From: Entophlyctis helioformis
Taxonomy: Eukaryota > Chytridiomycota > Chytridiomycetes > Chytridiales > Chytriomycetaceae
DNA length: 40,671 nt
Direction of reading: 5' to 3'
Assembly: GCA_025526915.1 (NCBI GenBank)
Contig: JAHLKH010000213.1
Coordinates: forward strand, 1 to 40,671
The notes beneath the pieces were generated by a model, which worked only from the letters and a program-made list of their open reading frames with translations, was not told the origin of the DNA and did no database searches. Shown here piece after piece: positions 30,281 to 40,671 of the stretch (its first letter is position 1; every line of letters starts with the position of its first letter). Position numbers and translations under genes: made by a program.

Positions 30281-32994
30281 ATGCTCGGCACACCGCAGCC
30301 CCACCGCCAGAGGCAGGCAGCCGCCGCCCAGCAGCCGGCTGCTCCTGGCCGTCCCTGCCACGCACCGCTGCCATCTCCGCCATCAGCATCCGCATTGTCG
30401 TCGACACGGCCACCGACACTCAAACAGCAGCAGCAGCAGCAGCAGCAGTCGCAGCAGCCGCCCAAGACGTCCTCGCTGGACCGGCTGGACCGCCACCAGG
30501 TGCAGCGACTGCACGACCTCCTCCGCACGACATCGTCGGAAACCATCATCGTCGCCGCCGACACGCAGCTGTCGCCTCCGTCGCCGTCTTCCCCGCCGTC
30601 TTTGTCGACCCAGCCGACCCAGCCGACCCAGCCGACCCCATCCTCCAACGGGAAACCGGCCCCGAAACCGGCCCAGGTGTACTACCTCTTGTCGATCCGC
30701 CTGCTGAGACGCTACCCGGACTCGGTGCTCGCGGCCGCGTTCCCGCTGGGCATCCCGCCCGACGCGGTGCTCACGCTCGGCGAGCTCGATGCCGTGCTGC
30801 CTGCGCTGCGACTGGGCGAGCGGCTCGCACTGCGCGAGCTGGGCACTGGTAGTAGTGGTGGTGGTAGTGGCACTGGCACTGGCAATAGGGGAGCGGCTGG
30901 TGCCAAGGGAAAGGGAGATGGCAAGAGTGGAGGTGGTGTCGGCACACACACGGCCGACGTTTCGGTCTCGCAGGACTATTCCGTGTCAATGTCCATGTCG
31001 GTGGATGGTGGTGGCGATGCCGAGTGGGATACCACGCGCAGCGGAGATACGGTGTACTATTCTGTTGCCAATGACGACGACGACGACGACGACGATCATG
31101 ATGATGGTGGCGATGGCGATGTTCTTGGTGCAGGCAGCATCTTGCCGGCATCGCTGGTGTCGGGCAGCGCGACTCAAGGCGCTGCGAGTCAAGGCGCTGC
31201 GAGTCAAGGTAGCAGTACTGCCGGGCCACGGGTCCTGCACTCGCGCGCGTCGAGCTCGACGTTGAAGCGGATCGCGGCGCTTGCACAGGGCCGTGCGGCT
31301 GTCGAGGCCAAGGAGACGGGTAGTGGTGGAGGCAATGGCAGTGCACCTGCCCCCGACGAGAGCTCGCTGTGGGAAGACACGGACTCGGAGTCGGCGGTCA
31401 GCTCGGTGTCGGCTGCGTCGATCCTGCTGCCGCACTCGCACCCTCACCCTCACACGCACTCGCACGGTCACGACAACCACGGTCACGGTCACGACAACCA
31501 CGACCATGACCATGACGATCACGACGAGGATGACGACGACGACGCTGGCAGCCATTCGTCCACCACGTCGGTCGATGAGCTCCTCTCGTTTCTCGGGATC
31601 ACGGAGCTGTACGCGTGTCCCGACAGCGGCAATGACGGCGACGGCAGCGTGCGGCCTGCTCCCCATGCGGCGCGGCTGCTGCGCGACAAGGCACTGCGCA
31701 TCTGGATCCACCTCGACCTGTTTTTCTTTTTCACTGGCTGGCTGGCGGGAGCAGCTCGCCGCGTCGGCGGTGGCCTTGTCCGCGAGGCAGTGACTCTGGT
31801 ATGTGTGTGTGCGTGTGTGTATGCGACACTGTGACTGACTGACTGGCTCTGGAGCAGAGGCCAGCCAAGGCGTTGGATCCCGAGGCTGTGGCCGTGTCGG
31901 TGCACGAGCAAGCGGATCCCTACTTTATGGTCGCGCCGGGCATCACGACAGAGGTGTCGATTCCCCCCACGGCGTCCCGCGTGTCGTTTTCCTCGCTGTC
32001 ACGGCGGCCGCGGTCCCCAACACCGGCAGCAGCAACAGTAGCAGTGCATCTGCCGCCGACGGCGTACAGGCTCACGGCCGCGGACACGGCGGCCATCAAG
32101 CGCGACGCGATGCGGCAGCTGGCGCAGGGAAACGGACGGCTCGACACGGGCGGGCGGGTCGCGTTCCGCAAGCGCTGGGCGTACCGCGACCTTGTGCTTG
32201 ACCGGCTGGGCATCAAGGCGTGTGTGAGCGACGGCAGCGAGCCACCACCGCCTGTGCCGCCCAAGCACGGCCATGCGGATGGTGCGGATGGACGGGATGG
32301 TCGCGATGCACTGGACTGGGACTTTCAGCATCTGGACGACCGCGTGTACCAGCTGCACTCGTACGGCGTGTTTAACGGCACGACGCTCGCCTCGGCGACG
32401 CCCATGTTGTCCAAGTTGTCCATGTCGGGGCCGGCAGACGGCACGGCGCAGGTGCAAGTGGCGGCGACGGCGACAAATGCAACGGCGACGGCGACGGCAG
32501 CAGCGATGGTCACGCAGGCCAGCCGCGGATCGACCGTGTCGACGCCCGAGACGCTGGACGCGCTCGTGCGGTGCCGGCAGTCGTTTATGATGTGCTGGTG
32601 GGAGAGCGTGGACGTGAGCGTGCGAGCGTCTGTGGGGCTCACGGGCGAGGGGCGACGGGCGGTGGCCGAGGCGCGCCAGGCACTTGAGCGAGATCGTGGA
32701 AGTCGAAGGCGGAGTGGGACTGGCGGTCGGAGTGGACGCGTGTCGCTTGGGGGCGGGCGCCGCAGCTCTGTGCTGCAGCGGCTGTGGCAGCGCGGGGGGC
32801 CAGCGGAGGCGGAGGGGGAGGTGGTGGGACGCGAAGGAGAGGGGCAAGGACACGACGAGGAGAGAGAAGACGCGGAAGGAGACCAAGACGAGCAGACCGA
32901 GACGGTGAGCGGAGTCGTGGGCGTGCGCGTGTGGGTGCGGCGCACGTGGAACGTGGAGTTTTGCAACGCGCCGCTGGGCGAGTCTGTGGCGTGA
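30281..32994 (+). CDS. Hypothetical low-complexity protein with His/Asp-rich segment (884 aa)
   Basis: Family not recognised. Two exons, 30281-31798 and 31858-32994, with a 59-bp intron (GTATGT to CAG) in phase 0. The N-terminus has an eight-Gln run. Folded-looking parts are QVYYLLSIRLLRRYPDSVL, LRLGERLALRELG, VDELLSFLGITEL with a hydrophobic helix DLFFFFTGWLAG, RKRWAYRDLVLDRLGI, and a C-terminal VGVRVWVRRTWNVEF. Between them are an Asp run, a His-rich stretch (31436-31530, alternating His with Pro, Ser, Gly, Asp) that could bind metal ions, and Gly/Ser linkers. It is probably a regulatory or scaffold protein. The coding call relies on frame-consistent splicing and conserved-looking islands. 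Confidence 0.7.
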
Positions 32995-33014
32995 GTGGGA
33001 GTTCTGTGAGTGGG

Positions 33015-33098
33015 AGTGTGACTATGGGAGTGTGACTGTAGGGGTTGGAGGAGTGTGACTATGGGAGTGTGACTGTAGGGGTTGGAGGAGTGCGACTG
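33015..33098. repeat. 37-bp tandem repeat, about 2.3 copies
   Basis: Units begin at 33015, 33052 and 33089 (partial), core GTGACTATGGGAGTGTGACT. It lies between two genes in the same orientation. Confidence 0.93.
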
Positions 33099-33206
33099 TT
33101 GGTGCACAGTCTCAATGCACAATGCAATGAATTCTGCACTTTGCCGGTATCTCATAGCGTCGAATCTCCTAGTCAGACACTCGTTTCCTACTCTATCCAC
33201 GCGGCC

Positions 33207-34327
33207 ATGCAGAGCCCGCAGCACTCGGGCACGAGCAGCGAGCAGCCGCTCTCTGCGCTCTCTGCGCTCTCTGCGCTCTCTGCGCACTCGCCAGCCACCA
33301 ACGCCTCATCCACCGAACAGCAGCAGCAGCAGCAGCAGCACCAACAGCAACAACAGCAACAGCAGCGCTCGCTGCAGCAAATCCTGGCGTCGGTGCCGCC
33401 GTCGGACCCGCTGCTGCTGGCGTCGCTCGCCTCGCTGACGTCGCGGTCGTCGCAGCCGTCGCCGTCGTCGCTCGCCTCGCAGCCGTCGCCGTCTCTACCC
33501 TCGCTGGCCGCTCTCCAGGCACAGCTGCCCGCTCTCGCCTCGCAGGCCTCGCTCGCCCTCGTGCCGCAAGACTCGCCGCGCTCGTCGGCCTCGTCCGTCG
33601 TGCTGCACCACAACCACAACAACCACAGCAACCACAACAACAGCAACAGCCACAGCCAGCATCCGTCGCCCCCGTCTCGCTCGCTGTCCCTCTCGGGTTC
33701 TCTGCAGGGCTCCTTCTCGGGCTCGCTGCCGGGCTCGCTGCCGGGCTCGCACTCTGCGTCGCTCTCCGCCTTTGACCCCGACCGTGTCGCCGCCCTCCTG
33801 CTTCCGTCCGACCAAGCCCATGCACCTGGACATGCCCCTGGACATGCCGATGCCCACCGTGCAAGCCTGCCCTCGATGTCTTTGCTGCCTCTGCCGAGCA
33901 GTGGCAGCAGTGCAAGCGGTGCAAGCGGTGCAAGCAGAGCAACCCTGTCGCGCATCGATGCCATGAAGCGCGACTTGGAGGCCCGCTACCATGCCTTGGC
34001 CATCGCGACCGCCCCTGGATCTGCCCCTGGATCTGCCCCCGGGTACAACCCCCTCGTCGCTATCCGCATGCGTCGCCACAAGTGGCGCCAGGCCGTGCGT
34101 GACGGTGCCGGTGCGAGCACTACCACATCCGCCTCTGCCAGTGACGCCAAGCGGCCCCTCAAAACCGTGTGGTTTGTCGGCACCGATGAGCTGTTGGAGA
34201 CGGTCGCTCTCGGCAACAGTGGGAGCATTAACAACGGCGGCGGTGCTGGGCTTGCGCCAGATGTCTCGGCTGACATGGGCCATGCTGATGAGGTACGTCC
34301 ATCTGTCTGTCTGTCCGTGTCTGTCCG

Positions 34328-34362
<35 letters not shown>

Positions 34363-36874
34363 GTCTGTATGTGGCTGATGTGGTGCACCGTGCCGCGCAC
34401 AGGTCGGCGATGCTCAAGAGCTCCAGGTGCAGATCGGCAACGCCTTTCTCGTCGAGTTTCTCGGCGGCGTGAGTGGCGCAAGTGCGTCGGGCAGTCGGCC
34501 CACCAGTCCGTTTGCCCCGCCGGCTTCGGCGTCGGCGTCGGCGTCACTCTTTGGCACGACTGCCAGTCTCGCGTACGGCGACGCGATCCAGCAGCAGCAG
34601 CAGCAGTCGACGGCTTTCCCGAACACGATCACGAACACGATCCCGAACCCGTCCAGGCCCTTGGCGTCTGGGTTGGCGACAGCGGCGCTGTCATCCTCTG
34701 GCGGTCCGCTGCCGCCTGCTGTCTCGGTCACCATGGACACGGACGGGTACCGCTCGGACCGCGACTCGCTCAGAGGCGTCGTCGGCGCCACCACGGGCGT
34801 GCGCTACGCGGGCAGCCCCGTTCCGCCCGCCTCCGCTGCAATGGGACTGTCGCTGTCGCCATCGCTGCCGCCGTCACCGTCACCCGTCGTGTCGTTTGCC
34901 GGCGGCGGCCCGGACCTTGGCGGCGGCATCGACTATGAGCCCATGCCCGATGCGTCAGACTCGTACTCGACCTCGGACACTGACGGCGGTGGCGGTGGTC
35001 TGGGTCTAGGTCAGGGGCTGGGACAAGGCGGCGTGACGCCACGGCGCGCCATGACCGGGTCCATGCCCGCGTCCTCGTCCCTGTCTGCGTCCATGACCCT
35101 GTCCGGCGGCGGCAGTGTCACGCCCACGAATGCTGCTGGCGGGCTGGGCGGGCTTGGCCTCTCTGGCGGACGCGGCCGGCGCGAGTCGGCTGATGGTGCT
35201 GCTGCTTCTGGCCCGGCTGCGTCCAGCGCGTCGCTGGCTGGTGCCGGCGTCAAGGCTCGTGGACCGACGGGCCGGTCGTCCCCGACGGCTGCCGGATACA
35301 CGTCGTCGTACGCGTCGAGCGGGGGTGCCCCGTCGCCACGCTCTGCCGAAGGGATGCCGACTGGCAGTGGAGCAGCCGGCTATGGCTATGGAAGCAGCAG
35401 CGGTGGCGGCGGTGGCTTGCGGTCACCGAGCCGCGCCAAGACGACGAGTGTGGCTGGACAAGGCAAACGGTTCATACGGCCGGGCCGCGGCCGCGGACGC
35501 ACAAGCAGTCCTGTTGAGACCGTCACGCCTGGCGGGATCATGCACCAGTATCTGTCGAGCCAGCCGAGTGCGGCTGCAGGCGGTGCGAGTGGGCAGCGGC
35601 CGACGGGTGCACGCCAGCCTGTGCAGCGTGCGAATGGGCATGGCCATGGATCTGGACCTGGGCCGGGCATGTTGCCGACCGTCAAGTCGTCGACCGAGTA
35701 CCTTCGCGCACGCAGTCAGGAACGGCTGACGGACGGCGAGCGGCGGCTGCTCGAACGTGTGCATGCGCTCGTCAATGGCGCGTCTGGCGTGCATGCACAT
35801 GGCGGCGGGAGTGGGCTGGTCAGCCGCAGTCCGAGTGCCGCGAGTCTGAGTTCGGTGGGCAGCGGTGGTGGTGGCGGTGGAGGCGGTGGTGGTGCCGTGA
35901 TTGCGAGCGGAGGTGCCGTGAATGGCGACATGAGCATCAGAGCCCGGAGACGGCGGCTGGATGCGGATGTCGAGGCGCTTGTCGCTGCGCAGCGCGTGCT
36001 TACGGGCAGCGTGGCCTTGACTGGCACTGGAGCGGGTGCTCCGACTGCGACGGCAATGGGCGACGGTGCTGTCGGCATGGATGCTGGCGGGTCTGGCAGG
36101 CGCGGGTCGCGGTCGGGCATCATGGAGCCGCAGCCCATGAGCATCGGCGTGTCTGGCAACAGCAACATCAGCAGCATCAGCAGCAGCACAAGCAGCGCAG
36201 CCGCGAGTGCCATGGACACGTCGCCTGTTCCTGCACCTCCCTCATCATCACTGACACTCGAGCGGACCATGGCGGGTGCGGGCATTGACGCCGCGCTGCA
36301 AGCCACGCTCCTCTCGGTCGGACGGCTGTCCGTCTCGGTGCGGGCGTGGACCGAAGAGTCTGAGCGCGCGCGCACGGTGCAGCACAAGACCGAGGAGCGC
36401 GTGTCGGCGCTCACGACGCGCATCGGCCGCGTGTCGGGGCGGCTGCTCGCGCTCTCGGGCGACCACTCGGTCCTGCTCGAGCCGCACCTGTACGACGACG
36501 ACGGCGACGGCAACGGCGGACGCGGGCCGGGCGGCCGTGCACGGCTTGGCTACGCGGTGCTGAGCGTCGTGCTCAGTGTCGGCGGGTACGGGCTGTGGAT
36601 CGGCTGGTGGATCTGGCGGGTGCTCAGCATCGTGCTTTTCGGGTGGATGCCGCGGGCTCGTGTCGTTGGCAGTGGCAGTGGCAGTGGCAGTGGCAGTGGT
36701 GCTGGTACTGGTGCTGCTGTGGCGGCTGGCCATAGTGGCAGTCGCGGGAGTGGCAGTGGGAGTGGCAGTGGCAGTGGACGGACGCGGGCAGTGACGGCTG
36801 GCACGGCTGCGGCTCCAGCTTCGACCAGTCCAAGTCTTGTGGCGTCTGCAGCACCAGTTGCAGTCACGGAATAA
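33207..36874 (+). CDS. Hypothetical membrane-anchored, Ser/Gly-rich protein (1185 aa)
   Basis: Family not recognised. Two exons, 33207-34292 and 34403-36874, joined in phase 0 across a 110-bp intron (GTACGT to CAG) that is filled with CTGT repeats. The N-terminal third has Gln, Ser and His/Asn tracts. A basic, folded-looking segment YNPLVAIRMRRHKWRQAV is followed by LKTVWFVGTDELLETV. The middle is Gly/Ser-rich and disordered, with an RGRGR patch (GRGRGRTSSP). A predicted coiled coil near SVGRLSVSVRAWTEESERA precedes a hydrophobic hairpin (LSVVLSVGGYGLWIGWWIW) and a Gly-Ser tail. The order coiled coil then membrane segment suggests a tail-anchored tether on the cytoplasmic face of a membrane. 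That is inference. Confidence 0.72.
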
Positions 36875-36939
36875 ACCCGCAAAGGAATACAAGTGTGTGT
36901 GTTGATGTATAAATGTGTGTATGTGTGTACTATGGATGA

Positions 36940-37347
36940 CTATGATGCAAGGTTCGAGATGGACAGCATGGCCTGTGCACTTGCGCTTGCGCTTGTGCTT
37001 GTGTGCATGCCATAATGTTCTGACAGCGTCCATGGCGTGCAGACGGGCTGGATCGCTGGCCGGTCGATGATGGACGATCCGGAAGGCGACTGCATTGGAC
37101 CTGGCGGTGGTGGCGGTGCCTGCTCGTCTTGCTGTTCTGGGTCGAAGCCGCAAGTGTTGATGGGCACGCGGTGTGTTGCGAGAGTGGATGTTGGTGCCGG
37201 TGTTGGTGCCAGTGTTGATGTGGCGGTGTGTGTCGGCAGTGTGCGTGGGAGGGCAGCACGCAGGCGGCGTCGCAGCATGCCGGCCAACTGGCGGCCGGTG
37301 CGTGTGCGCAGGCAGATGAGCAAGCAGATGAGCAAGCAGATGAGCAT
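36940..37347 (-). CDS. Possible small single-pass membrane protein (135 aa), weak
   Basis: The first ATG in frame is at 37347 and begins with three repeats of a hydrophobic tetrad (MLICLLICLLICL), then RTRTGRQ. A Pro-rich polar tail follows, with CGFDPEQQDEQAPPPPPG and IIDRPAIQPV. This would be a signal-anchor with a cytoplasmic or luminal tail. An in-frame TGA sits 7 codons upstream, and the same frame is open for over 400 codons beyond it. The ORF could therefore be the 3' end of a broken larger gene or chance. It ends 65 bp from the convergent gene at 33207-36874. Confidence 0.25.
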   Translation of the reverse strand: MLICLLICLLICLRTRTGRQLAGMLRRRLRAALPRTLPTHTATSTLAPTPAPTSTLATHRVPINTCGFDPEQQDEQAPPPPPGPMQSPSGSSIIDRPAIQPVCTPWTLSEHYGMHTSTSASASAQAMLSISNLAS

Positions 37348-38089
37348 CGCGATCACAGCGGCCGTTCAAGCGTCAGCGCTCTGCTGGTTTTCTTTCGTGC
37401 CGTGTGCCACATGGACGGACGTCACGGACACCACGGGTGCTGCGGCTGCTGTGCACAGCGACACGCCGATCTCTGCCCGTCCACTGGCGCTGCTGCCGAC
37501 AATGCATGGGGCAGCATGAAGAGCACGGGACAGCATGGCATGACACGGCAGTGTGATGGAGTGTACCTGCATGACGTCATGGCGACCAAGACGGCCAGTC
37601 ATGCTGCCCGATGCCGCGCCGCCTGCCGCACAGACTGCCGCCGTGTCGGTCTGCAGCGTCTTGCGTGGCCGTTGCTGCTGTTGCCGACGCTCTTCCCGCA
37701 GCCATCCTTCTGCCACGATGCCAGCACGATGCACGTCCACGATGCCGCTCGTCCTTGCCGATGGTGGCGGCGGCAGCAGATTCCGTCGTGTTGGCTGCAT
37801 GGCGGCTGGCGTCGAGGCTGCGAGACCGTGTGGGCATGAGCGTGTGAGCGTGGGCATGAGCGTGGGTATGCCGGCAGTCGGCACCAGCGTATCTGCGGGC
37901 GAGTGGAGGTCGTTGCAGATGGGCGGTGCCATGTGCGATGGTTTGTTGTCGGTGGTTGTGTTGGTGGAGAGTCGGAAAGGCCGAGCGCATCGAGCGGTCC
38001 TTGGATCGCCCACCAACCTCCGTCCCGCCTCCGCTGGTGCACGCCCGATGCGGCCAGTTGACGCGGTGATGCATTGATGCTGATCTGAG

Positions 38090-38093
<4 letters not shown>

Positions 38094-38121
<28 letters not shown>
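38094..38121. repeat. TG microsatellite
   Basis: Short uninterrupted TG run in the gene-poor stretch. Confidence 0.9.
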
Positions 38122-38122
<1 letters not shown>

Positions 38123-38861
38123 ACAGACCCTTCCGCCTCGACCCGCAGGCACTCTCGCAGCAACGACAACAGCAGCTCTAGCAGCGAACCAGGCTCACGT
38201 ACTCGGACACGCTCACGGGCGATCCAAAATGCCGCGTCTCCAGCCCTGGCCCAGCACGCCGGCAGTGCGTCGTCGCCTGATCTGGCGGGGGCGACTTCCA
38301 CGCCGCCGTCTGCAGCCCAGACACGCTGAAGCGGAGCGGCCCTCTGCCCGCCATCCACGTCCGCCATCCGATCTGCACGGCGCTTGGTGCACAGCGGCTG
38401 CTCCTGGCTCGCTGGGAAACGGCCGTCTGCGCTCGCTGCTCGCACTGCCCACTGCCCACTGCCCGCTGTGCCTGCCGCCCCCCGTTCCTGGCGCACGCTC
38501 ACACGGACCACTTGCAGCTGCGTCCATGTGCGGCCTGCGCATGCTGAGCACTGCCGGCCAGCCCGCCTGATGCGCAATGCCACACGCAGCACTCGCCCAC
38601 CAGATCTGCTTTGCCACCTTGCACGCAACAAGCTCGACTCGCGCCGGCCTGATCCCGCCGTGGCCCACGACGCTTCGCTCGCTTCGCCTGCCTGCCTCGC
38701 CCGCCACGCATCCGCAGCCGCTGCTTCCCAAGGGCAAGCGCCGCCGCCGCAAGCCGCCCAGCCCGCTATCGCCCCGCCTGCGCTACCGCCTCTCCCACCG
38801 CTCTGCCCGCCTCGCTGAGAACCGGGCCCTTCAACTGCTGCCGCCAGAGCCTGACTGCTCC

Positions 38862-40671
38862 ATGACGTCGGCGTCGGCCTCCGTGTCTCACGCCGCGAGC
38901 TCGCCGCCGCTGTCGCACCAGCAGCTGGCTGCGTCTACGAAAGCTTCGGCTGCTGCTGCGTCTACCTCTGCTGTTGCCGCTGCTGTGCCTGCCCAGTCTC
39001 GCCTGTCCGTCTCATCTGCCTCTCGGCCGCGCAGCTCGGCTGCATTCGCGTCTCCGACTGCCACCTTCCCAGCTGCCTCGGCACCGGCGTCTGCCTCTGC
39101 CTCTGCCTCTGCGTCTACCCGCCGGTCTTCGCCGTCTCGTACTGTCACGCTTGCTGCTGCTCCTGTCGTTGCTCCAACCGGCCGCTCCTCGCTGCCGCTA
39201 TCGCCGTCTGCAACCAACCGCTCACGCAGCGACCTGACGTTGCGCTCAGATGCCACTGATGCCACCGATGCTGCCGCTTCGCCTGCTGCAGTCGCCACAA
39301 CCACACCAACAGCCATCACGCCGTCCTCGCTCTCTCAGAAACGCTTGTTGCCTGCGTCATCGCCAACCGTTGCTGCCACTGCTCCACGACCTGCTCTGCT
39401 TCCAAGCACACAGACGAACGCGCAGACAACAAGCGCGACAGAGTCCAATGCAGACATGCCGACTCTGACTCCCGTCGCTCCTGCCAAGCGCGGTCGTGGT
39501 CGTCCGCGAAAGAGAGACACTGCAGCGGCCGGTCAGCCTGGTGTTGAGCCTGCTGTCAAGCGCGGTCCTGGTCGTCCACGCAAGATACCAATCGAGCCTG
39601 TGGCCCAGGATCTCAAACCGGCTGCGATGCTCGAAGTGACGCCAGTCAAGCGCGGTCCTGGTCGGCCGCGCAAGGTTGTGGAGCCGTCACAAGTCGTGAT
39701 CAAGGCTTCTCCTCCTCTTTCTGCGTCCACTGCTGCGCCAGTTGCTGTGCCAGACGCTGTGCCAGTGAAACGCGGTCCTGGCCGTCCAAGGAAGATTGTC
39801 CCCACAGTGCAGCCTGCGCCATCCACTGCCAAGATCGCTGGTGTTCCTGGTGCGAGCAATGCAGGCAATGCTGGCAGCACTGCAGGCGAGACTGCCCCAA
39901 GACCTCGCCGCTCATCAAGCCGATCGCCTGTGCGGCCACTGCCATTTGTGCCAATAGCTCCCAAACCGTCTCTGATGGACAAGGGCAAGGAGCGTGTGCA
40001 TGAGACTGATGATGCAGCAGCCATGCCGGATCAGACGACTGCTGTTGCTGCTGTGCCACTGCCAGAGAAGAGAGGGCGTGGCCGGCCGCGAAAGAATCCC
40101 ATCTCGCCTTCAGTGACAAGAATGCGCACGCTGGCACCAAAGGGCATTCCACTGGCTGCTGCTGGATCTGCTGCTGGGTCTGCTGTGGAGCAAGGATCAG
40201 GATCAGGATCAGGATCAGGATCGGAATCAGGTTCCACTCGCCTGGCTGCCCATGCCACTCTACCGCACAGCATGGACACACTCGGCTCGCACTCCTCTCA
40301 GACTGGAGCAAAGCCGTCGCAGTCGGTCTCAGCAGATCAATGCCACTGCCTATGGCGAGACACTGGTAGTGAGTCGCCTCTCTCTCACTCTTTCTCAGCT
40401 TGCCAATGCTTCCATGCTGTTGTGATGGACTGATGGTTGCCTGCCAGGATATCAACTCGGTTGCTCGAGATGCGACCCAGCAACCCTGCCAGTGCTCTCG
40501 TTGACTTTCTCGAACATCCTGACGACCACACGTTCAACAGTCTGGTCAAGTCGCTGCACCACCTCGAGCTGGACACGACAATCATTTTGACGCTGCTCAA
40601 ACATCCTGTTTCCCAGACACGGCTGATCTTGACAGCATCCAGGCGGTGATTGACGACCCCACGGCCGAATG
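38862..40671 (+). CDS. AT-hook DNA-binding protein, five hooks, 3' end beyond or near the window edge
   Basis: ATG 38862 starts MTSASASVSHAASS; the frame is open upstream to 38577, so an earlier start is possible. The first 200 residues are Ser/Ala/Thr-rich. Five AT-hooks follow, each with the GRP core: KRGRGRPRKRD, KRGPGRPRKIP, KRGPGRPRKVV, KRGPGRPRKIV and KRGRGRPRKNP (about 39484-40095). A Gly-Ser repeat of GGATCA origin lies at about 40195-40232. Tandem AT-hooks bind the minor groove of AT-rich DNA, so the protein is likely nuclear chromatin-associated. The 3' part is spliced: coding-looking pieces in other frames appear at 40333-40365 (INATAYGETL) and after 40448 (ALVDFLEHPDDHTFNSLVK), but the exact junctions are unresolved. 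The stop is not identified. Copies of it lie at 7199-8200 and 15676-15860. Confidence 0.78.

Larger units (their letters stand above)
36875..38861. other. Two-kb stretch with no well-supported gene
   Basis: Holds the 3' end region of the preceding gene, a possible small minus-strand ORF (36940-37347), a 12-bp repeat GCAGATGAGCAA (three units, about 37312-37346), and a TG run at about 38094-38121. A minus-strand ORF of 421 codons (37366-38631) reads as low-complexity sequence and shows no domain. The last few hundred bases should contain the promoter, and possibly extra 5' coding sequence, of the AT-hook gene, because its frame stays open back to 38577. Confidence 0.4.

Noticed and set aside
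37366..38631. 421-codon minus-strand ORF
   Set aside because: Low-complexity, contains a translated TG microsatellite (HTHTHT), shows no domain or splice logic, and overlaps other equally poor ORFs.

Overview
The window looks like nuclear DNA of an early-diverging fungus. A chytrid is the best guess, by inference only. The evidence is a spliced chitin synthase, an OPT-family transporter, a RIC8 (synembryn) gene, short GT-AG introns (76-186 bp), high GC, poly-Gln/Ser/Thr-rich proteins, ankyrin debris of the large chytrid type, and a surface protein with one plant-like leucine-rich repeat per exon. Nothing bacterial or phage-like is seen. No species can be named from the sequence alone.

Layout. 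1-43 is the 3' end of an OPT transporter copy. 457-1917 is a vWA-domain protein and 2931-5460 a chitin synthase. 5550-7198 is a repeat arm carrying tRNA-Asp and ankyrin remnants. About 7199-8200 (minus) is a decayed AT-hook gene. 8655-13287 (minus) is a modular LRR surface-protein gene hit by two solo LTRs. 14400-15675 is a dead Ty3/gypsy pol fragment. 15351-16049 (minus) is a chimeric ORF joining the vWA N-terminus to an AT-hook piece. 16463-18816 (minus) is an OPT transporter with a frameshift, divergent from a second vWA protein at 20198-21169. 21190-22765 is the inverted partner of the tRNA-Asp/ankyrin arm. 22798-24918 (minus) is an MFS transporter and 25194-26831 (minus) a secreted alginate-lyase-like protein. 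The latter is divergent from ric8 (27413-30050, eight exons). Two low-complexity proteins of unknown function follow (30281-32994 and 33207-36874), then a mostly empty stretch, then an AT-hook protein from 38862 that runs off the right end.

The window falls into two halves. From about 22.8 kb rightward it is ordinary single-copy fungal genome. From 1 to 22.8 kb it is a rearranged, nested inverted-repeat region. An apparently identical 645-bp inverted repeat (1-645 and 15861-16505) shows a recent inverted duplication of the OPT-vWA junction. An older, diverged inverted repeat of about 1.6 kb surrounds the two tRNA-Asp genes. AT-hook gene pieces occur three times, and transposon pieces and gene fragments meet at several junctions. 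One junction made an in-frame vWA/AT-hook fusion ORF.

The genes do not form an evident pathway. Several act at the cell surface or in uptake: chitin synthase, LRR surface protein, alginate-lyase-like enzyme, OPT and MFS transporters. RIC8 is the G-alpha chaperone/exchange factor. Exon boundaries below come from reading frames and splice consensus and need RNA data to confirm.
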